This document shows positions 48,986 through 59,542 of a stretch of 64,000 nt of DNA, one piece after another; position 1 is the first letter of the stretch; every line of letters starts with the position of its first letter. The translations under genes were made by a program, and so were the position numbers. The DNA is from Fictibacillus phosphorivorans. Its GTDB lineage: Bacteria > Bacillota > Bacilli > Bacillales > Fictibacillaceae. Location: NCBI RefSeq assembly GCF_007673525.1, contig NZ_VDZU01000001.1:2304177-2368176 (forward strand), written 5' to 3'. Below the pieces are notes generated by a model. That model was not told the DNA's origin and made no database searches. It was given only the letters and a program-made list of their open reading frames with translations.

Positions 48986-49474
48986 TTAGATTACTTTTGT
49001 TCCTGCATTAACCGTTTTAATCGTTAATAAAGTGTTCTCAGGGTTGAACTCGATCGTCCTTCCACTAGAACCTCCTACATCGCTTGCTAATAATGGAATC
49101 TTTAGAGCTGATAGCTCTTCTTTTACACGTTCAACGTTTCTTGGGCCAATTCGCATCATTTCACTTCCTGAGGTAAACTTAAACATCTGTGCACCCCCAG
49201 CAATCTTTGCTTTTAAGCCTTTTCCGTTGGCACCACTCTTGATCAACATGTCGTAAAGACTCTTAATCGCCGTATCCGCATATTTCCCTTCATTCAACGT
49301 GGGAGTTTTGGAAAGTGATGAATCCGGAAGCATGATATGCGCCATCCCTGCGATTTTTTTTACTTGATCAAAAAGTATGACGCCGACGCATGAACCAAGA
49401 CCTGTTGTTCTAATTGTGTTTGGAGGGGAAACGAGGTTAATATCAGCGATTCCCACCTTTATGATTTCACTCAT
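48986..49474 (-). CDS. cheD: Chemoreceptor glutamine deamidase CheD
   Basis: A 162-residue enzyme that deamidates receptor glutamines and also stimulates CheC phosphatase. The catalytic cysteine is Cys29 in TGLGSCVGVILFD and histidine His46 in GMAHIMLPDS. Its start overlaps cheC by eight bases. It forms the CheC-CheD feedback branch of Bacillus adaptation. Confidence 0.94.
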   Translation of the reverse strand: MSEIIKVGIADINLVSPPNTIRTTGLGSCVGVILFDQVKKIAGMAHIMLPDSSLSKTPTLNEGKYADTAIKSLYDMLIKSGANGKGLKAKIAGGAQMFKFTSGSEMMRIGPRNVERVKEELSALKIPLLASDVGGSSGRTIEFNPENTLLTIKTVNAGTKVI

Positions 49475-50099
49475 CCAACGGAACTCCTAATGCATGAAAA
49501 ATTTTTGAGAAGGATAAAGGGTCAGGCAGCAGAAAAAAGTGACCTTTTACCTCGTCTTGTCTTTCTATATCTGTAAAAGCTGTATCGATAACAATGGCAT
49601 AATCACTTACAGCAGATATTTCGAACAGTCCAAAACTCAAGATCGCTCCTGCCATGTCAATGCTTGTTGCAGGAACAGACGGCTGTAAATTGAGCCCTGT
49701 AAAATCAGAGAATGATGTCAGATATGAACCCGATAGAATGTTTCCTACTTCCTGAAGAGCAGATAATGCAATGTCAGATTCATCTCCGTTCGATAAATTC
49801 ACTGTTTGGCCGACTAATAAATCTTCTAAAAGCTGCTCAGCTTGCTCGACAGGAAGCATGAAGAACATACATCCGGGAGCATCCCCTACGATTCTTAAGA
49901 AAACGGAAGCCACAACGTTCTCTGCTCCGCCGACCATCTCAGATATTTCTTCAAATGAGATGACATTCACTGAAGGAACTTTCATATCGACAGCTTTGTT
50001 CAACATCGTCGACAAAGCTGTCGCTGCATGTCCTGCTCCAATGTTACCGATCTCACGTAAGACATCTAGATGGATAGGCTTAATTTTCAGAAAATCCAT
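49467..50099 (-). CDS. cheC: CheY-P phosphatase CheC
   Basis: A 210-residue CheC/FliY/CheX-type phosphatase. Two phosphatase motifs, DVLREIGNIGAG near residue 12 and ALQEVGNILSG near the middle, carry the Glu and Asn pair that attacks phospho-CheY. I start at ATG 50099, whose AAGGAG lies about 13 bases upstream; the sequence MDFLKIKPIHLD fits the known family start. It nearly abuts cheW. Confidence 0.93.
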   Translation of the reverse strand: MDFLKIKPIHLDVLREIGNIGAGHAATALSTMLNKAVDMKVPSVNVISFEEISEMVGGAENVVASVFLRIVGDAPGCMFFMLPVEQAEQLLEDLLVGQTVNLSNGDESDIALSALQEVGNILSGSYLTSFSDFTGLNLQPSVPATSIDMAGAILSFGLFEISAVSDYAIVIDTAFTDIERQDEVKGHFFLLPDPLSFSKIFHALGVPLDE

Positions 50100-50100
50100 C

Positions 50101-50565
50101 TTAATGGATACTCTCCTTAGTTGGTTGGACATCCAGTTTTTCTGGATTCAAAACCTTCACGAGGTCAAGCAGGATCAATAGTCGCTTTTCAATCTTTGCA
50201 ACTCCTTGGATATACTCAGCATCTACACCGCCCACTACTTCAGGAGGTGGCTCGATCGACTCTTTATCAAGATCGATTACGTCGTTCGCTGCATCTACAA
50301 TGAGTCCTGCTTCAATCGTACCTACAGACACAATGATGATTCGAGTCGTATCCGTATGGCTTACTTCTTCGATCTCGAATCGAGAACGCAAGTCAATAAT
50401 GGGAGTAACGACTCCTCTTAAGTTAATTACACCTTTTACAAACGATACTGTTCTTGGAATTCTTGTGATCGGTTGCATTCTTTCGATCGATTTCACGTGC
50501 TGAACAGGAACTGCATATTCTTCATCTTTTAATTGAAATATGATTACTTTTTCTTCATTCATCAT
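50101..50565 (-). CDS. cheW: Chemotaxis coupling protein CheW
   Basis: A 154-residue SH3-like coupling protein that joins receptors to CheA. The family pattern INLRGVVTPIIDLRSRF is intact. It has two adjacent ATGs; AAGGTGG lies before the first. The gene is 11 bases after cheA. Confidence 0.93.
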   Translation of the reverse strand: MMNEEKVIIFQLKDEEYAVPVQHVKSIERMQPITRIPRTVSFVKGVINLRGVVTPIIDLRSRFEIEEVSHTDTTRIIIVSVGTIEAGLIVDAANDVIDLDKESIEPPPEVVGGVDAEYIQGVAKIEKRLLILLDLVKVLNPEKLDVQPTKESIH

Positions 50566-50576
50566 GATTAACCACC

Positions 50577-52583
50577 TTATTTAATGAGTGCGTTGCAATC
50601 GAGAATTAATGCTACTTGTCCATCTCCTAGAATCGTTGCGCCAGAGATAGCAAATACCGATGTTAAATACTGACCGAGTGATTTCAAGACGATCTCTTGC
50701 TGTCCGATAAACGAATCAACTACTAACGCAGCCATCTTATCTCCTTTTCTTACTACGACTACAGGAACGTGCTGACCCGATCCAGTTGAACCAGGGACTT
50801 CAAAAATATCTTTCATGTTCACAAGAGGTACCACTTTACCTCTAAAATCGATCACTTTCTGATTATGAGCTGAAAGGATTTCTTCTTTTCTAATAATAGC
50901 TGTCTCAATAATTGATGATAATGGGATCGCATATTTTTCACGACTGATCTCAACGAGCATGACAGACATGATCGACAGGGTAAGAGGAAGCTGTATGGAA
51001 AAGATCGTTCCTGAACCTTCCGTTGAATCTACAGTGATAGAACCACCTAAAGATTCAATTTTGTTTTTTACAACATCCAATCCTACTCCTCGTCCGGAGA
51101 TGTCAGAAACAACATCTGCTGTAGAAAAGCCGGAAGCGAACAATAATTCAAAACACTGCGTATCGGTCAAATTTTCAGACATTTCTTTCGTGAGTATTCC
51201 ATTTTCGATCGCTTTACTTAATACTTTTTGTTTATTTATACCCGCTCCATCATCTTGAATCTCAATAAACACGTGATTTCCGCTATGAAAAGCTCTTAAA
51301 TAGATGGTACCTGTTTCATTTTTACCTTTAGAAGAACGTACACCTGGGTTTTCAATACCATGGTCGATCGAGTTTCTAAGTAGATGAACAAGTGGGTCAC
51401 CGATCTCATCGATTACGGTTCGATCTAGTTCAGTTTCTGCTCCTACGATCTCGAGGTTAACTTTTTTACCAAGATCTTTTGCTAATCCTCTGATCATTCT
51501 TGGAAACCGATTGAAGACTTGCTCTACTGGAACCATTCTCATCGTCAGGATGATGTTTTGCAGATCTCCTGACACACGAGACATTCGTTCAACAGTCTCA
51601 TTCAGTTCCATACTCTTTAATGATTTTGAAATCTCTTCTAGCCGACCACGGTCAATGACAAGTTCTTCAAACAAGTTCATGAGCTGATCAAGCCTCTCGA
51701 TATTGACACGAATAGTTTTCCCGCTGCTACCAGCATTTGAAGTTTGCTGTACTTCACTCTTTTTATCTTGCGGTGATACTTCTAGTTGCTCTAATTTGTC
51801 ATTCTCTTCCCTCTCGGAATTAGACGATATGTTAAGTTGATCTGCCTTGATATCAATCACTTCTACTGCATCAACCTCAGAAACTTTTAAGATACGTTCT
51901 TTAACGTTTCCGGCGGATTCTTTCGTAAGGATGGAAAGAGTAAAATGTGTTCCAAATTGTTCTGTTTCTAGCATATCTACCGCTGGTAACGTCTTAATGA
52001 TCTCACCGATCTGTTCGATCACTTCAAACACCATATATACTCTGGCTGCTTTTAAAATACAGTCTTCTCTTAATGAGATCGATAATTCGTATGCATGAAA
52101 TCCTTGTTCTTTTGATTGAATGATGATCTGTTTTTCATATTGATCATAATCTTGCAATGAACCGGCTTCTTTGTTCGCTTCAACTTGCATCGATCGTGGA
52201 ACTTCTCCCTTTTCAAGTGCCTCTAACTCTTTCACTGTCTCAGCAACATCACGTTTTCCGCTGCCGCCTTCTGAAATTTCAACTACCATCGCTTCTAAGT
52301 GATCAAGTGAAGCGAAGAGTACATCTAGAACAGAAGATGAAACGTCTAATTTGTTGTTGCGAATCGCATCTAGAACATTTTCCATACAATGAGTAAGGTT
52401 AGCTAGATCTTCATAACCCATCGTAGCCGACATTCCTTTTAATGTATGAGCAGAACGGAAAATCTCATTGACAATTGAAAGTTCACCTGGTGTTTTTTCC
52501 AGCAGAAGTACTTGTTGATTAATAGACTGTAAATGCTCTTTGCTTTCTTCAATGAATATGTCGAGATATTGTGTCATTTCCAT
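50577..52583 (-). CDS. cheA: Chemotaxis histidine kinase CheA
   Basis: A 668-residue kinase. The phosphorylated histidine is His46 in FRSAHTLKGMSATMGY (P1 domain). A P2 domain, the dimer helices (P3, near 300-350), the ATPase domain with DPLVHLLRNSIDHGIE, DDGAGI and GRGVGLDVVK, and a CheW-like C-terminal domain follow in order. It phosphorylates CheY and CheB. It lies 18 bases after cheB. Confidence 0.96.
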   Translation of the reverse strand: MEMTQYLDIFIEESKEHLQSINQQVLLLEKTPGELSIVNEIFRSAHTLKGMSATMGYEDLANLTHCMENVLDAIRNNKLDVSSSVLDVLFASLDHLEAMVVEISEGGSGKRDVAETVKELEALEKGEVPRSMQVEANKEAGSLQDYDQYEKQIIIQSKEQGFHAYELSISLREDCILKAARVYMVFEVIEQIGEIIKTLPAVDMLETEQFGTHFTLSILTKESAGNVKERILKVSEVDAVEVIDIKADQLNISSNSEREENDKLEQLEVSPQDKKSEVQQTSNAGSSGKTIRVNIERLDQLMNLFEELVIDRGRLEEISKSLKSMELNETVERMSRVSGDLQNIILTMRMVPVEQVFNRFPRMIRGLAKDLGKKVNLEIVGAETELDRTVIDEIGDPLVHLLRNSIDHGIENPGVRSSKGKNETGTIYLRAFHSGNHVFIEIQDDGAGINKQKVLSKAIENGILTKEMSENLTDTQCFELLFASGFSTADVVSDISGRGVGLDVVKNKIESLGGSITVDSTEGSGTIFSIQLPLTLSIMSVMLVEISREKYAIPLSSIIETAIIRKEEILSAHNQKVIDFRGKVVPLVNMKDIFEVPGSTGSGQHVPVVVVRKGDKMAALVVDSFIGQQEIVLKSLGQYLTSVFAISGATILGDGQVALILDCNALIK

Positions 52584-52601
52584 CGTATAATTCCTCCTAT
52601 T

Positions 52602-53648
52602 TTACAAATGGTTCAAAATTGCTGATCCGATTGACTCTAAATGAACAATTTCATCTACTTTTTTCGTAAGAACCGCGGTCTTTGGCATTCCATAAACAAC
52701 GCAAGACTCTTCTGCTTCTGCAATAACTACAGTTGAACCCGCTTCTTTTAAATCTACGATCCCTTCGGTGCCATCAGAGCCCATACCCGTCATGATAACA
52801 GCGATCTTTTGGTAGTCTTTAAGTTTGCTTGCAGAACTGAACAGTACGTTTACTGCTGGTCGATGTCCTCCTACAGGATCATCTTTATGTAACGAAACGT
52901 ACAAGCGCTCCATTTTCTCGTAAAGTCGTACATGAAAACCACCCGGTGCGATGTAAACATAACCTTTTTGTAACAGCTCATGGTCCTCCGCCTCTTTTAC
53001 AGAAACGTTCGATAATGAATTCAATCGATCTGCTAACGATCTCGTAAACCCTGCGGGCATATGTTGTACGACAACAACAGGTGCATCTAAGTCCGTCGGA
53101 AGCTTTGTGATCACTTGTTGTAATGCTCTTGGACCGCCAGTGGATGTACCGATCAAGACCAGCTTGTCTTTGTATTCTCTCTTTAGAATTCTCTTCTGTA
53201 CATTTTTTTCAAGTTTATATGGTGACGGTGCTTTTTTTGCTGTGATATTTGCTTTTGAAGACGTTATTACTTTTTCTATTAAACTATTTTTTACTTTATG
53301 TAAATCTAGGGATATTGCGCCAGATGGCTTAGCGATAAAATCAATAGCTCCTGCTTCCATAGCTAGAATCGTATTTTCTGCACCGACTTTTGTTGTGCTC
53401 GATAACATGATGATCGGAACAGGGGAGCTGTTCATGATCGTTCTTGCAGCATCAATGCCATTTAAAACGGGCATTTCAACATCCATCGTGATAACGTCTG
53501 GTTTTAATTTTATTGTTTTATCAATTGCTTCCTGTCCGTTTCTAGCTGTATCGATCACCATAATTCTAGGATCTTCACTTAAGAACTCTTTGATCAGCTT
53601 CCTCATAAAGGCAGAATCATCTACAATTAGTACTCTGATCTGTTTCAT
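52602..53648 (-). CDS. cheB: Protein-glutamate methylesterase CheB
   Basis: A 348-residue enzyme with a receiver domain (Asp56 the phosphoacceptor) and a methylesterase/deamidase domain with GTSTGGPRAL (nucleophilic Ser), HMPAGFT and MGSDGTEG. It removes methyl groups from chemoreceptors. Spacing to cheA is 18 bases. Confidence 0.96.
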   Translation of the reverse strand: MKQIRVLIVDDSAFMRKLIKEFLSEDPRIMVIDTARNGQEAIDKTIKLKPDVITMDVEMPVLNGIDAARTIMNSSPVPIIMLSSTTKVGAENTILAMEAGAIDFIAKPSGAISLDLHKVKNSLIEKVITSSKANITAKKAPSPYKLEKNVQKRILKREYKDKLVLIGTSTGGPRALQQVITKLPTDLDAPVVVVQHMPAGFTRSLADRLNSLSNVSVKEAEDHELLQKGYVYIAPGGFHVRLYEKMERLYVSLHKDDPVGGHRPAVNVLFSSASKLKDYQKIAVIMTGMGSDGTEGIVDLKEAGSTVVIAEAEESCVVYGMPKTAVLTKKVDEIVHLESIGSAILNHL

Positions 53649-53655
53649 GCAGCAT

Positions 53656-54513
53656 CTACCTTTCTCTGAAAAATGACTTCAACTTGCCGATGAAAGACTT
53701 ATAAGATACTTCTTGCTGTTTTACCGTACCAACATACGTTTCCGCTAACTGATAGACAGCTTTGGAAGCTAATGAGGATGGCTTATGAATAGAGAAGGGA
53801 ATTTGTTTTTTTACAGCATGCCATACATCTTGATCCATCGGTATCTGTCCTAAACAAATCAGCTCTTTTTGTAAGAACTGTTTACAAACATGGCTTAACT
53901 TTTCAACCGTATCTCTTCCTTCTCTTTGATTTTCATATCGGTTGATAACTAAATAGAAGGGAAGTTCTTTATCTTTCATATAAATGAATTTCATCATAGA
54001 ATAGGCATCTGTTAGTGATGTGATCTCAGGTGTAGCTATCACCAATACCTCATGGCTTGCAAGCACAAACTTTAAAGCCGTTTCTGTTGCACCTGCACCC
54101 ATATCTAGAAAGATAAAATCATAAAATCTCTCTAATTCTTCTATTTGATTCATAAAATGTACTAACATCTCATCCGTTATGCTTGTAAGAGAACCGAAAT
54201 TCCTACCACCAGCAATCGTATGAAGTCCATCTTTACCCTCTTCGATGATCTCCCATACAGACAATTGGTTCTGAAGCATATCCATCAAATGTCTGTGAGA
54301 TCTTCTTCCAAGAATCAAATCTACATTTCCCATACCTATATCAAGATCTAGTACTAAAACCCGCTTTCCCATTTTAACCAGCGAAAGGGCAAGATTCACC
54401 GTGACGTTCGTTTTACCGACGCCGCCTTTACCACTGACTACAGAGATTACTCGCGCACTGTTTGCCGAAACAGAGACTAATTGTTTTCGAAGACTATTCG
54501 CTTGATCAAGCAT
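53656..54513 (-). CDS. flhG: Flagellar number regulator FlhG (YlxH, MinD-like)
   Basis: A 285-residue MinD/ParA-type ATPase with deviant Walker A KGGVGKT at residues 29-35, LDLDIGMGN and FIFLDMGAG. It partners with FlhF to set flagellar number and position. It overlaps flhF by eight bases. Confidence 0.93.
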   Translation of the reverse strand: MLDQANSLRKQLVSVSANSARVISVVSGKGGVGKTNVTVNLALSLVKMGKRVLVLDLDIGMGNVDLILGRRSHRHLMDMLQNQLSVWEIIEEGKDGLHTIAGGRNFGSLTSITDEMLVHFMNQIEELERFYDFIFLDMGAGATETALKFVLASHEVLVIATPEITSLTDAYSMMKFIYMKDKELPFYLVINRYENQREGRDTVEKLSHVCKQFLQKELICLGQIPMDQDVWHAVKKQIPFSIHKPSSLASKAVYQLAETYVGTVKQQEVSYKSFIGKLKSFFRER

Positions 54514-55627
54514 GATGTGTCTTTTCCTTTAACAGCATCTGAATAAGTTCATCCGCTTCAGCCTCAAACATATCATCAGGGACGTTCTGGCCGTTAGTTA
54601 CATAGCCGATCGGTACATTGTTTAGGATTGCAAGATTAAGTAGTGAGCCGTACGTCTTTGTTTCATCTTTCTTCGTAAAGATTACTTTATGAACAGGTAA
54701 ACTCTTAAACTGACTATAGATGGTTTCCATATCGCGATATTTTGAGGTTAATGAAAGGACAAGATAGTTTTTCATATCCTTATCAAAATGGATGATACGT
54801 TGAAGCTCTTCGATATAAAAACGATTTAAAAAATTTCTGCCTGCAGAGTCTACGAGAACTAGATCATAATCTTCAAACTTTTCTTTAGCTCTCTTAAAAT
54901 CATCCGCTGTATAAGCGACCTCACATGGAATGTTTAAAATCTCAGCGTACGTTTTTAGTTGGTCGATAGCAGCGATCCGATATGTATCGGTCGTAATAAA
55001 CGCTACTTTCTTTCCATCTTTTAAAACCGCTTTTGCTCCAATCTTGGCTATTGTCGTTGTTTTACCAACACCAGTAGGTCCGATCAAGTTTAAGAATTTC
55101 GTTTCATAATGAAAGCCACCAAACTCACTTTTAGCCATTCTTGCACTTAAAAAGCTGCTGATCCACGCATTCCAGTCATAACTGACTCTTTCCATTTCAT
55201 CTAGACTTTCGTATTTAGTGGATAAAGATGGAATAATTTCTTCTAGTATTGCTGAGTCAACTTCTTGATTGCAAAGAAACGTTTCCCATTCTTTAACAAA
55301 TGGTGCTGTATCTTCTGGAATCTTGGATTGTACGGTCAACGTGTGAACCATCTTCTTCAGCTGACGAATCTCCTTCGTCAATTCCTCTTCTTGATACTCA
55401 GGTTGCTGTTGTTTCACAATATTTTTGTTATGATTCTTCGTTTGATGATAATCTATGTCTTGATCCAATCCTGCGAAAATCTCAACATTTTTCTTTGTAA
55501 AGAATCCGAAGAAACCTCCAACTTGAACCTCTCTTGTATTTAATATGACTGCACCGCTGCCAAGATCTGCTCTTACTAATTTCATAGCTTCTGGCAAGTT
55601 CTGTGCTGTATACTTCTTCACTTTCAT
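54506..55627 (-). CDS. flhF: Flagellar SRP-like GTPase FlhF
   Basis: A 373-residue SIMIBI GTPase. A basic N-terminal region and a disordered linker (residues 60-110) precede the NG domain, with GPTGVGKTT at 183-191, DTYRIAAIDQLKTYAE and LVDSAGRNF. It helps place the flagellar basal body at the membrane. The ATG shares one base with the flhA stop. Confidence 0.94.
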   Translation of the reverse strand: MKVKKYTAQNLPEAMKLVRADLGSGAVILNTREVQVGGFFGFFTKKNVEIFAGLDQDIDYHQTKNHNKNIVKQQQPEYQEEELTKEIRQLKKMVHTLTVQSKIPEDTAPFVKEWETFLCNQEVDSAILEEIIPSLSTKYESLDEMERVSYDWNAWISSFLSARMAKSEFGGFHYETKFLNLIGPTGVGKTTTIAKIGAKAVLKDGKKVAFITTDTYRIAAIDQLKTYAEILNIPCEVAYTADDFKRAKEKFEDYDLVLVDSAGRNFLNRFYIEELQRIIHFDKDMKNYLVLSLTSKYRDMETIYSQFKSLPVHKVIFTKKDETKTYGSLLNLAILNNVPIGYVTNGQNVPDDMFEAEADELIQMLLKEKTHHA

Positions 55628-57660
55628 CAGATGTTCACCACCCCTACACTTTTCACTTCTAGCTCAGGTTCCAATTCGTTGTATGATAGAACCGCTACAT
55701 CCGGAAGATAACGCTCAATGAGTTGCCTTACGTACATCCTTACAGCTGGTGAACATAAGAGAACAACGGATTGGTCAAAGCTTCGTCCTGATTCAAGTTC
55801 AGATGTAATGCTGTCAAAGATCACTTGAGAATCTTCTGGATCTAAAGAAAGGTAATTGCCATGTTCTGTTTGCTGAACAGCATCAGCTATCTTCTTTTCT
55901 ACCGATCCGCCAAGTGTGATAACATGCAGCGGTTCATTTTCATTCGTATAGGTTTTTGATATCTGTCGAGACAAACCTTGTCTTACATACTCTGTTAATA
56001 GATCTGTATCCTTTGTCATCTTTGCAAAATCAGCTAACGTTTCAAAGATTACCGCTAAGTTTCGAATCGAGATTCGCTCTCGTAAAAGTTTGGATAATAC
56101 CTTTTGAACTTCACCGATCGTAAGGGCATCTGGCGTTACTTCTTCGACAATGGCTGGATACGATTCTTTTAGATGCTCTACAAGTTGTTTTGTTTCTTGT
56201 CTGCCGATCAGTTCGTGTGCATGTTTCTTTATCACTTCTGTTAAATGCGTTGAGACGACTGAAGGGGGATCTACGACCGTGTATCCTGAGTATTCAGCTC
56301 GTTCTTTCATCTCTTCACCGATCCAGATGGCCGGCAGACCAAATGCTGGTTCCATCGTTTCGATACCTTGTACCTCTTCATCATCGATTCCTGGACTCAT
56401 CGCTAAATAATGATCCAACAGCAACTCACCTTTTGCGACTTGACTGCCTTTTATTTTAATTCTGTATTCATTCGGCTGAAGCTGGATGTTGTCTCGAATC
56501 CGAACGACCGGTACGATCATTCCAAGCTCTAGAGCAAGCTGCCTTCTGATCATTACGATCCTATCCAAAAGGTCACCGCCTTGCGAAGTATCAGCTAACG
56601 GAATGAGACTGTAGCCGAATTCAAATTCGATCGGGTCGATCTGCAGCAGATTCACAACAGATTCAGGACTTTTCAACTGTTCAGTTTGAATGTCTTCTTC
56701 TACCACTTCTTCTTTTTCTTTTTGCTCACGCTCAGCTTTTAATAAAAGATAACCGCCGATAGCTAAGATTCCGCCGATCGTAAGTGTAAAAAAGTCATTG
56801 ATCGGTGTGAACAACCCCAGCATGATGATGGTTCCTCCAGCTACAAAAAGCATGACAGGGTAAGCAAGCAATTGTTTGCTGATATCAAACCCTAAGTTTC
56901 CTTCTGAAGCCGCACGCGTCACGATAATACCTGTCGCTGTCGATATGATCAGCGCAGGAATCTGTGATACTAATCCATCACCAACCGTCATTCTTGTAAA
57001 CAATTCTGCACTCTCACCAAAGCTAAGACCCATCTGAAGCATTCCGATGATGATTCCGAACACCATATTGATCAAAACGATGATGATACCAGCTATTGCA
57101 TCACCTTTAACAAATTTACTTGCTCCATCCATCGCTCCGTAAAAATCTGCTTCTCGTTCAATCGTTTCACGTCTTTCTTTCGCTTCCCGATCTGAAATCA
57201 TGCCAGCGTTCAGATCAGCATCAATACTCATCTGCTTACCAGGCATCGCATCAAGTGTAAACCTTGCAGCAACTTCTGATACACGTTCAGATCCTTTCGT
57301 AATTACGATAAATTGAATAATAATTAGAATAAAAAATACCACGATACCAACAAGAATATTTCCACCTACTACAAATTCACCGAAAGTATGTACAACGTTT
57401 CCAGCATCTCCTGTTGAAAGGATGCTTCTCGTTGTCGAAACGTTTAGCCCTAGTCTAAAAAGCGTCACTAACAATAACAATGACGGAAATATAGAAAATT
57501 GGAGAGGCTGTGTTGTGTTCATGGCAATCAATATGATTAAAAGTGCCAGAGATATATTCGTAATGATTAAGAAGTCCAACATAAAAGTTGGCATTGGTAT
57601 GACGAGCATGGCGATAATGAGAATAACGCCTGCTAAAACACTCATGTCTCTAGCTTTCAT
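55627..57660 (-). CDS. flhA: Flagellar type III export protein FlhA
   Basis: A 677-residue export-gate protein: about eight membrane helices in the first 310 residues with the FHIPEP-family segment (RFTLDAMPGKQMSIDADLNAGM features), then a large cytosolic domain that docks chaperone-substrate complexes. It follows flhB with 23 bases between. Confidence 0.96.
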   Translation of the reverse strand: MKARDMSVLAGVILIIAMLVIPMPTFMLDFLIITNISLALLIILIAMNTTQPLQFSIFPSLLLLVTLFRLGLNVSTTRSILSTGDAGNVVHTFGEFVVGGNILVGIVVFFILIIIQFIVITKGSERVSEVAARFTLDAMPGKQMSIDADLNAGMISDREAKERRETIEREADFYGAMDGASKFVKGDAIAGIIIVLINMVFGIIIGMLQMGLSFGESAELFTRMTVGDGLVSQIPALIISTATGIIVTRAASEGNLGFDISKQLLAYPVMLFVAGGTIIMLGLFTPINDFFTLTIGGILAIGGYLLLKAEREQKEKEEVVEEDIQTEQLKSPESVVNLLQIDPIEFEFGYSLIPLADTSQGGDLLDRIVMIRRQLALELGMIVPVVRIRDNIQLQPNEYRIKIKGSQVAKGELLLDHYLAMSPGIDDEEVQGIETMEPAFGLPAIWIGEEMKERAEYSGYTVVDPPSVVSTHLTEVIKKHAHELIGRQETKQLVEHLKESYPAIVEEVTPDALTIGEVQKVLSKLLRERISIRNLAVIFETLADFAKMTKDTDLLTEYVRQGLSRQISKTYTNENEPLHVITLGGSVEKKIADAVQQTEHGNYLSLDPEDSQVIFDSITSELESGRSFDQSVVLLCSPAVRMYVRQLIERYLPDVAVLSYNELEPELEVKSVGVVNI

Positions 57661-57683
57661 CTGTAAACTCTCCTATTCATTCC

Positions 57684-58763
57684 TTACGCTTTTTTCTTTA
57701 CACGGTATACAAAGGCTAAAATTTCAGCTACAGCTTTAAATAGATCTTCAGGAATCACATGCCCGATCTCAACACGAGCGTAAAGCGTTCTTGCTAGAGG
57801 TTTGTTTTCTACAACCGCTACGTTATGGTCTTTTGCAATCTCTTTGATGCGTTGAGCGATCAGATCTACTCCTTTTGCTACAACTACTGGAGCATCCATG
57901 CTATTATCGTCATACTTTAAGCAGATCGCGTAATGTGTAGGGTTTGTGATGATCACATCTGCCTTTGGTACTTCTTGCATCATTCGCCTCATAGCCATCT
58001 GTCTTTGTTTTTCCTTGATCTTCCCTTTAATCTTAGGATCACCCTCAGATTTTTTGTATTCGTCTTTGATATCTTGTTTAGACATCCTGATATTTTTTTC
58101 AAAATCGTATTTTTGGTACATATAGTCGAGAAACGCAAGAAAAAGTAAAACGAGTGAAGCGGCAAAGCCCATCTTGACCGCAAGTCCTCCGAATACAGGA
58201 AGTGACGATTCAATACTCACTAAGCTCATTCTTAAATAAATATCTCGCTCACTCCAAAGAATAAAAAAAGTCACACCACCGATTAGTAGAATCTTAAGCA
58301 TCGATTTTGATAGTTCTACTAAAGCACGTACCGAGTAGATTCGTTTAAATCCAGATAACGGATTGATCCGTTCAAGCTTCATCTGAATCGCTTCTGTTGA
58401 TAATAAAAACCCTACCTGCAAATAGTTCCCTAAGACACCCGCGATCATAGCGGCGATCATTACGGGAGCTATGATAATTGCAACTTCAAGCGAAAGTTCC
58501 CAAAACAGCTTAGGAATACTAGATTCCGTCACGTTATAAAGCAGTTTTTTATCTAGACTATAGGCGAAGAGGTGAAGCAATCTTTGCCCCATCCAACTCC
58601 CCATAAAGGATAGAAACATAACGGATGCAAACAGCACTAGTGCAGCATTGATGTCAGCACTTTTGGCTACTTGTCCCTTTTTTCTGCTTTCCTGCCTTTT
58701 TTTCGGTGTTGCTTTTTCCGTCTTTTCTCCTGAAAAGTATTGTAGATTGACCGGATATCTCAT
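57684..58763 (-). CDS. flhB: Flagellar export switch protein FlhB
   Basis: A 359-residue protein with four membrane helices and the auto-cleavage site NPTH at residues 274-277 in the cytosolic C-terminus, which switches export from rod-hook to filament substrates. The start EKTEKATPKKRQESRKKGQV is typical. It follows fliR by four bases. Confidence 0.96.
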   Translation of the reverse strand: MRYPVNLQYFSGEKTEKATPKKRQESRKKGQVAKSADINAALVLFASVMFLSFMGSWMGQRLLHLFAYSLDKKLLYNVTESSIPKLFWELSLEVAIIIAPVMIAAMIAGVLGNYLQVGFLLSTEAIQMKLERINPLSGFKRIYSVRALVELSKSMLKILLIGGVTFFILWSERDIYLRMSLVSIESSLPVFGGLAVKMGFAASLVLLFLAFLDYMYQKYDFEKNIRMSKQDIKDEYKKSEGDPKIKGKIKEKQRQMAMRRMMQEVPKADVIITNPTHYAICLKYDDNSMDAPVVVAKGVDLIAQRIKEIAKDHNVAVVENKPLARTLYARVEIGHVIPEDLFKAVAEILAFVYRVKKKA

Positions 58764-58767
58764 CGAC

Positions 58768-59538
58768 TTAAGCCCCTAACAATTCCATTAAGTTAATCAT
58801 GCTGTCACGCATCTGATCGACCAGCATCTGAACAGATACAAAGAATGCGGGCATTACTACTAAAAACAATACGAGAGCAATTAAGATCTTCACCGGCAGA
58901 CCGATAACAAAGATGTTCATCTGCGGTACGGTTCTGGCTACGATCCCAAGTGCAAGGTCGGCTAAAAACAACGTGCCAACGATAGGGATCGCCATCTGAA
59001 GAGCGACTAAGAACATACCTGAGAACACACTTAGTACAAACTTCATGACCCCGCCATCTCCAAAATTCGATATGGCCGAATCAATGGGTAAAAATTGATA
59101 ACTATAAAAGATTCCATCAAGTAACATGTGATGCGCATCTGTTGCTAGCAAGAAAAGAATGGCAAACGTATACAGATATCTCCCCATCAATGGTGTCTGG
59201 ATGCCTGTTTGCGGATCGAACACGTTCGCGATAGCAAAACCCATCTGTAGATCAATAAATCCGCCGGCAACTTGAATCGCGTAGAAAACGATCGCTGCAA
59301 TAAATCCGATCGTTAGTCCGACCATCGCTTCTTTAATGATTAATAGAAAAAAAGTAGCATCCAATGGAATTGGTTTTGGGTCAACAGCGTACAACATGAT
59401 CCAAGATAAGAATAACGATAATCCGATTTTATGCATCACTGGTAAATTTTTATTGGAAAACACAGGAATTGTTAAGAAAAATGCCGATACTCTAGTTAGG
59501 ATTAATAAAAAAGCAGGGAAAGCCACTAAATCAACCAT
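58768..59538 (-). CDS. fliR: Flagellar export gate protein FliR
   Basis: A 256-residue membrane protein with about six hydrophobic segments and the FliR-family NLPVMHKIGLSLFLSW region. It forms the FliP5Q4R1 export gate. It starts four bases after the fliQ stop. Confidence 0.94.
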   Translation of the reverse strand: MVDLVAFPAFLLILTRVSAFFLTIPVFSNKNLPVMHKIGLSLFLSWIMLYAVDPKPIPLDATFFLLIIKEAMVGLTIGFIAAIVFYAIQVAGGFIDLQMGFAIANVFDPQTGIQTPLMGRYLYTFAILFLLATDAHHMLLDGIFYSYQFLPIDSAISNFGDGGVMKFVLSVFSGMFLVALQMAIPIVGTLFLADLALGIVARTVPQMNIFVIGLPVKILIALVLFLVVMPAFFVSVQMLVDQMRDSMINLMELLGA

Positions 59539-59542
59539 TTCA

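Noticed and set aside
53107..53676. 189-codon plus-strand frame opposite cheB
   Set aside because: It is the antisense of an intact cheB gene, has no ribosome-binding site and no recognisable protein features.
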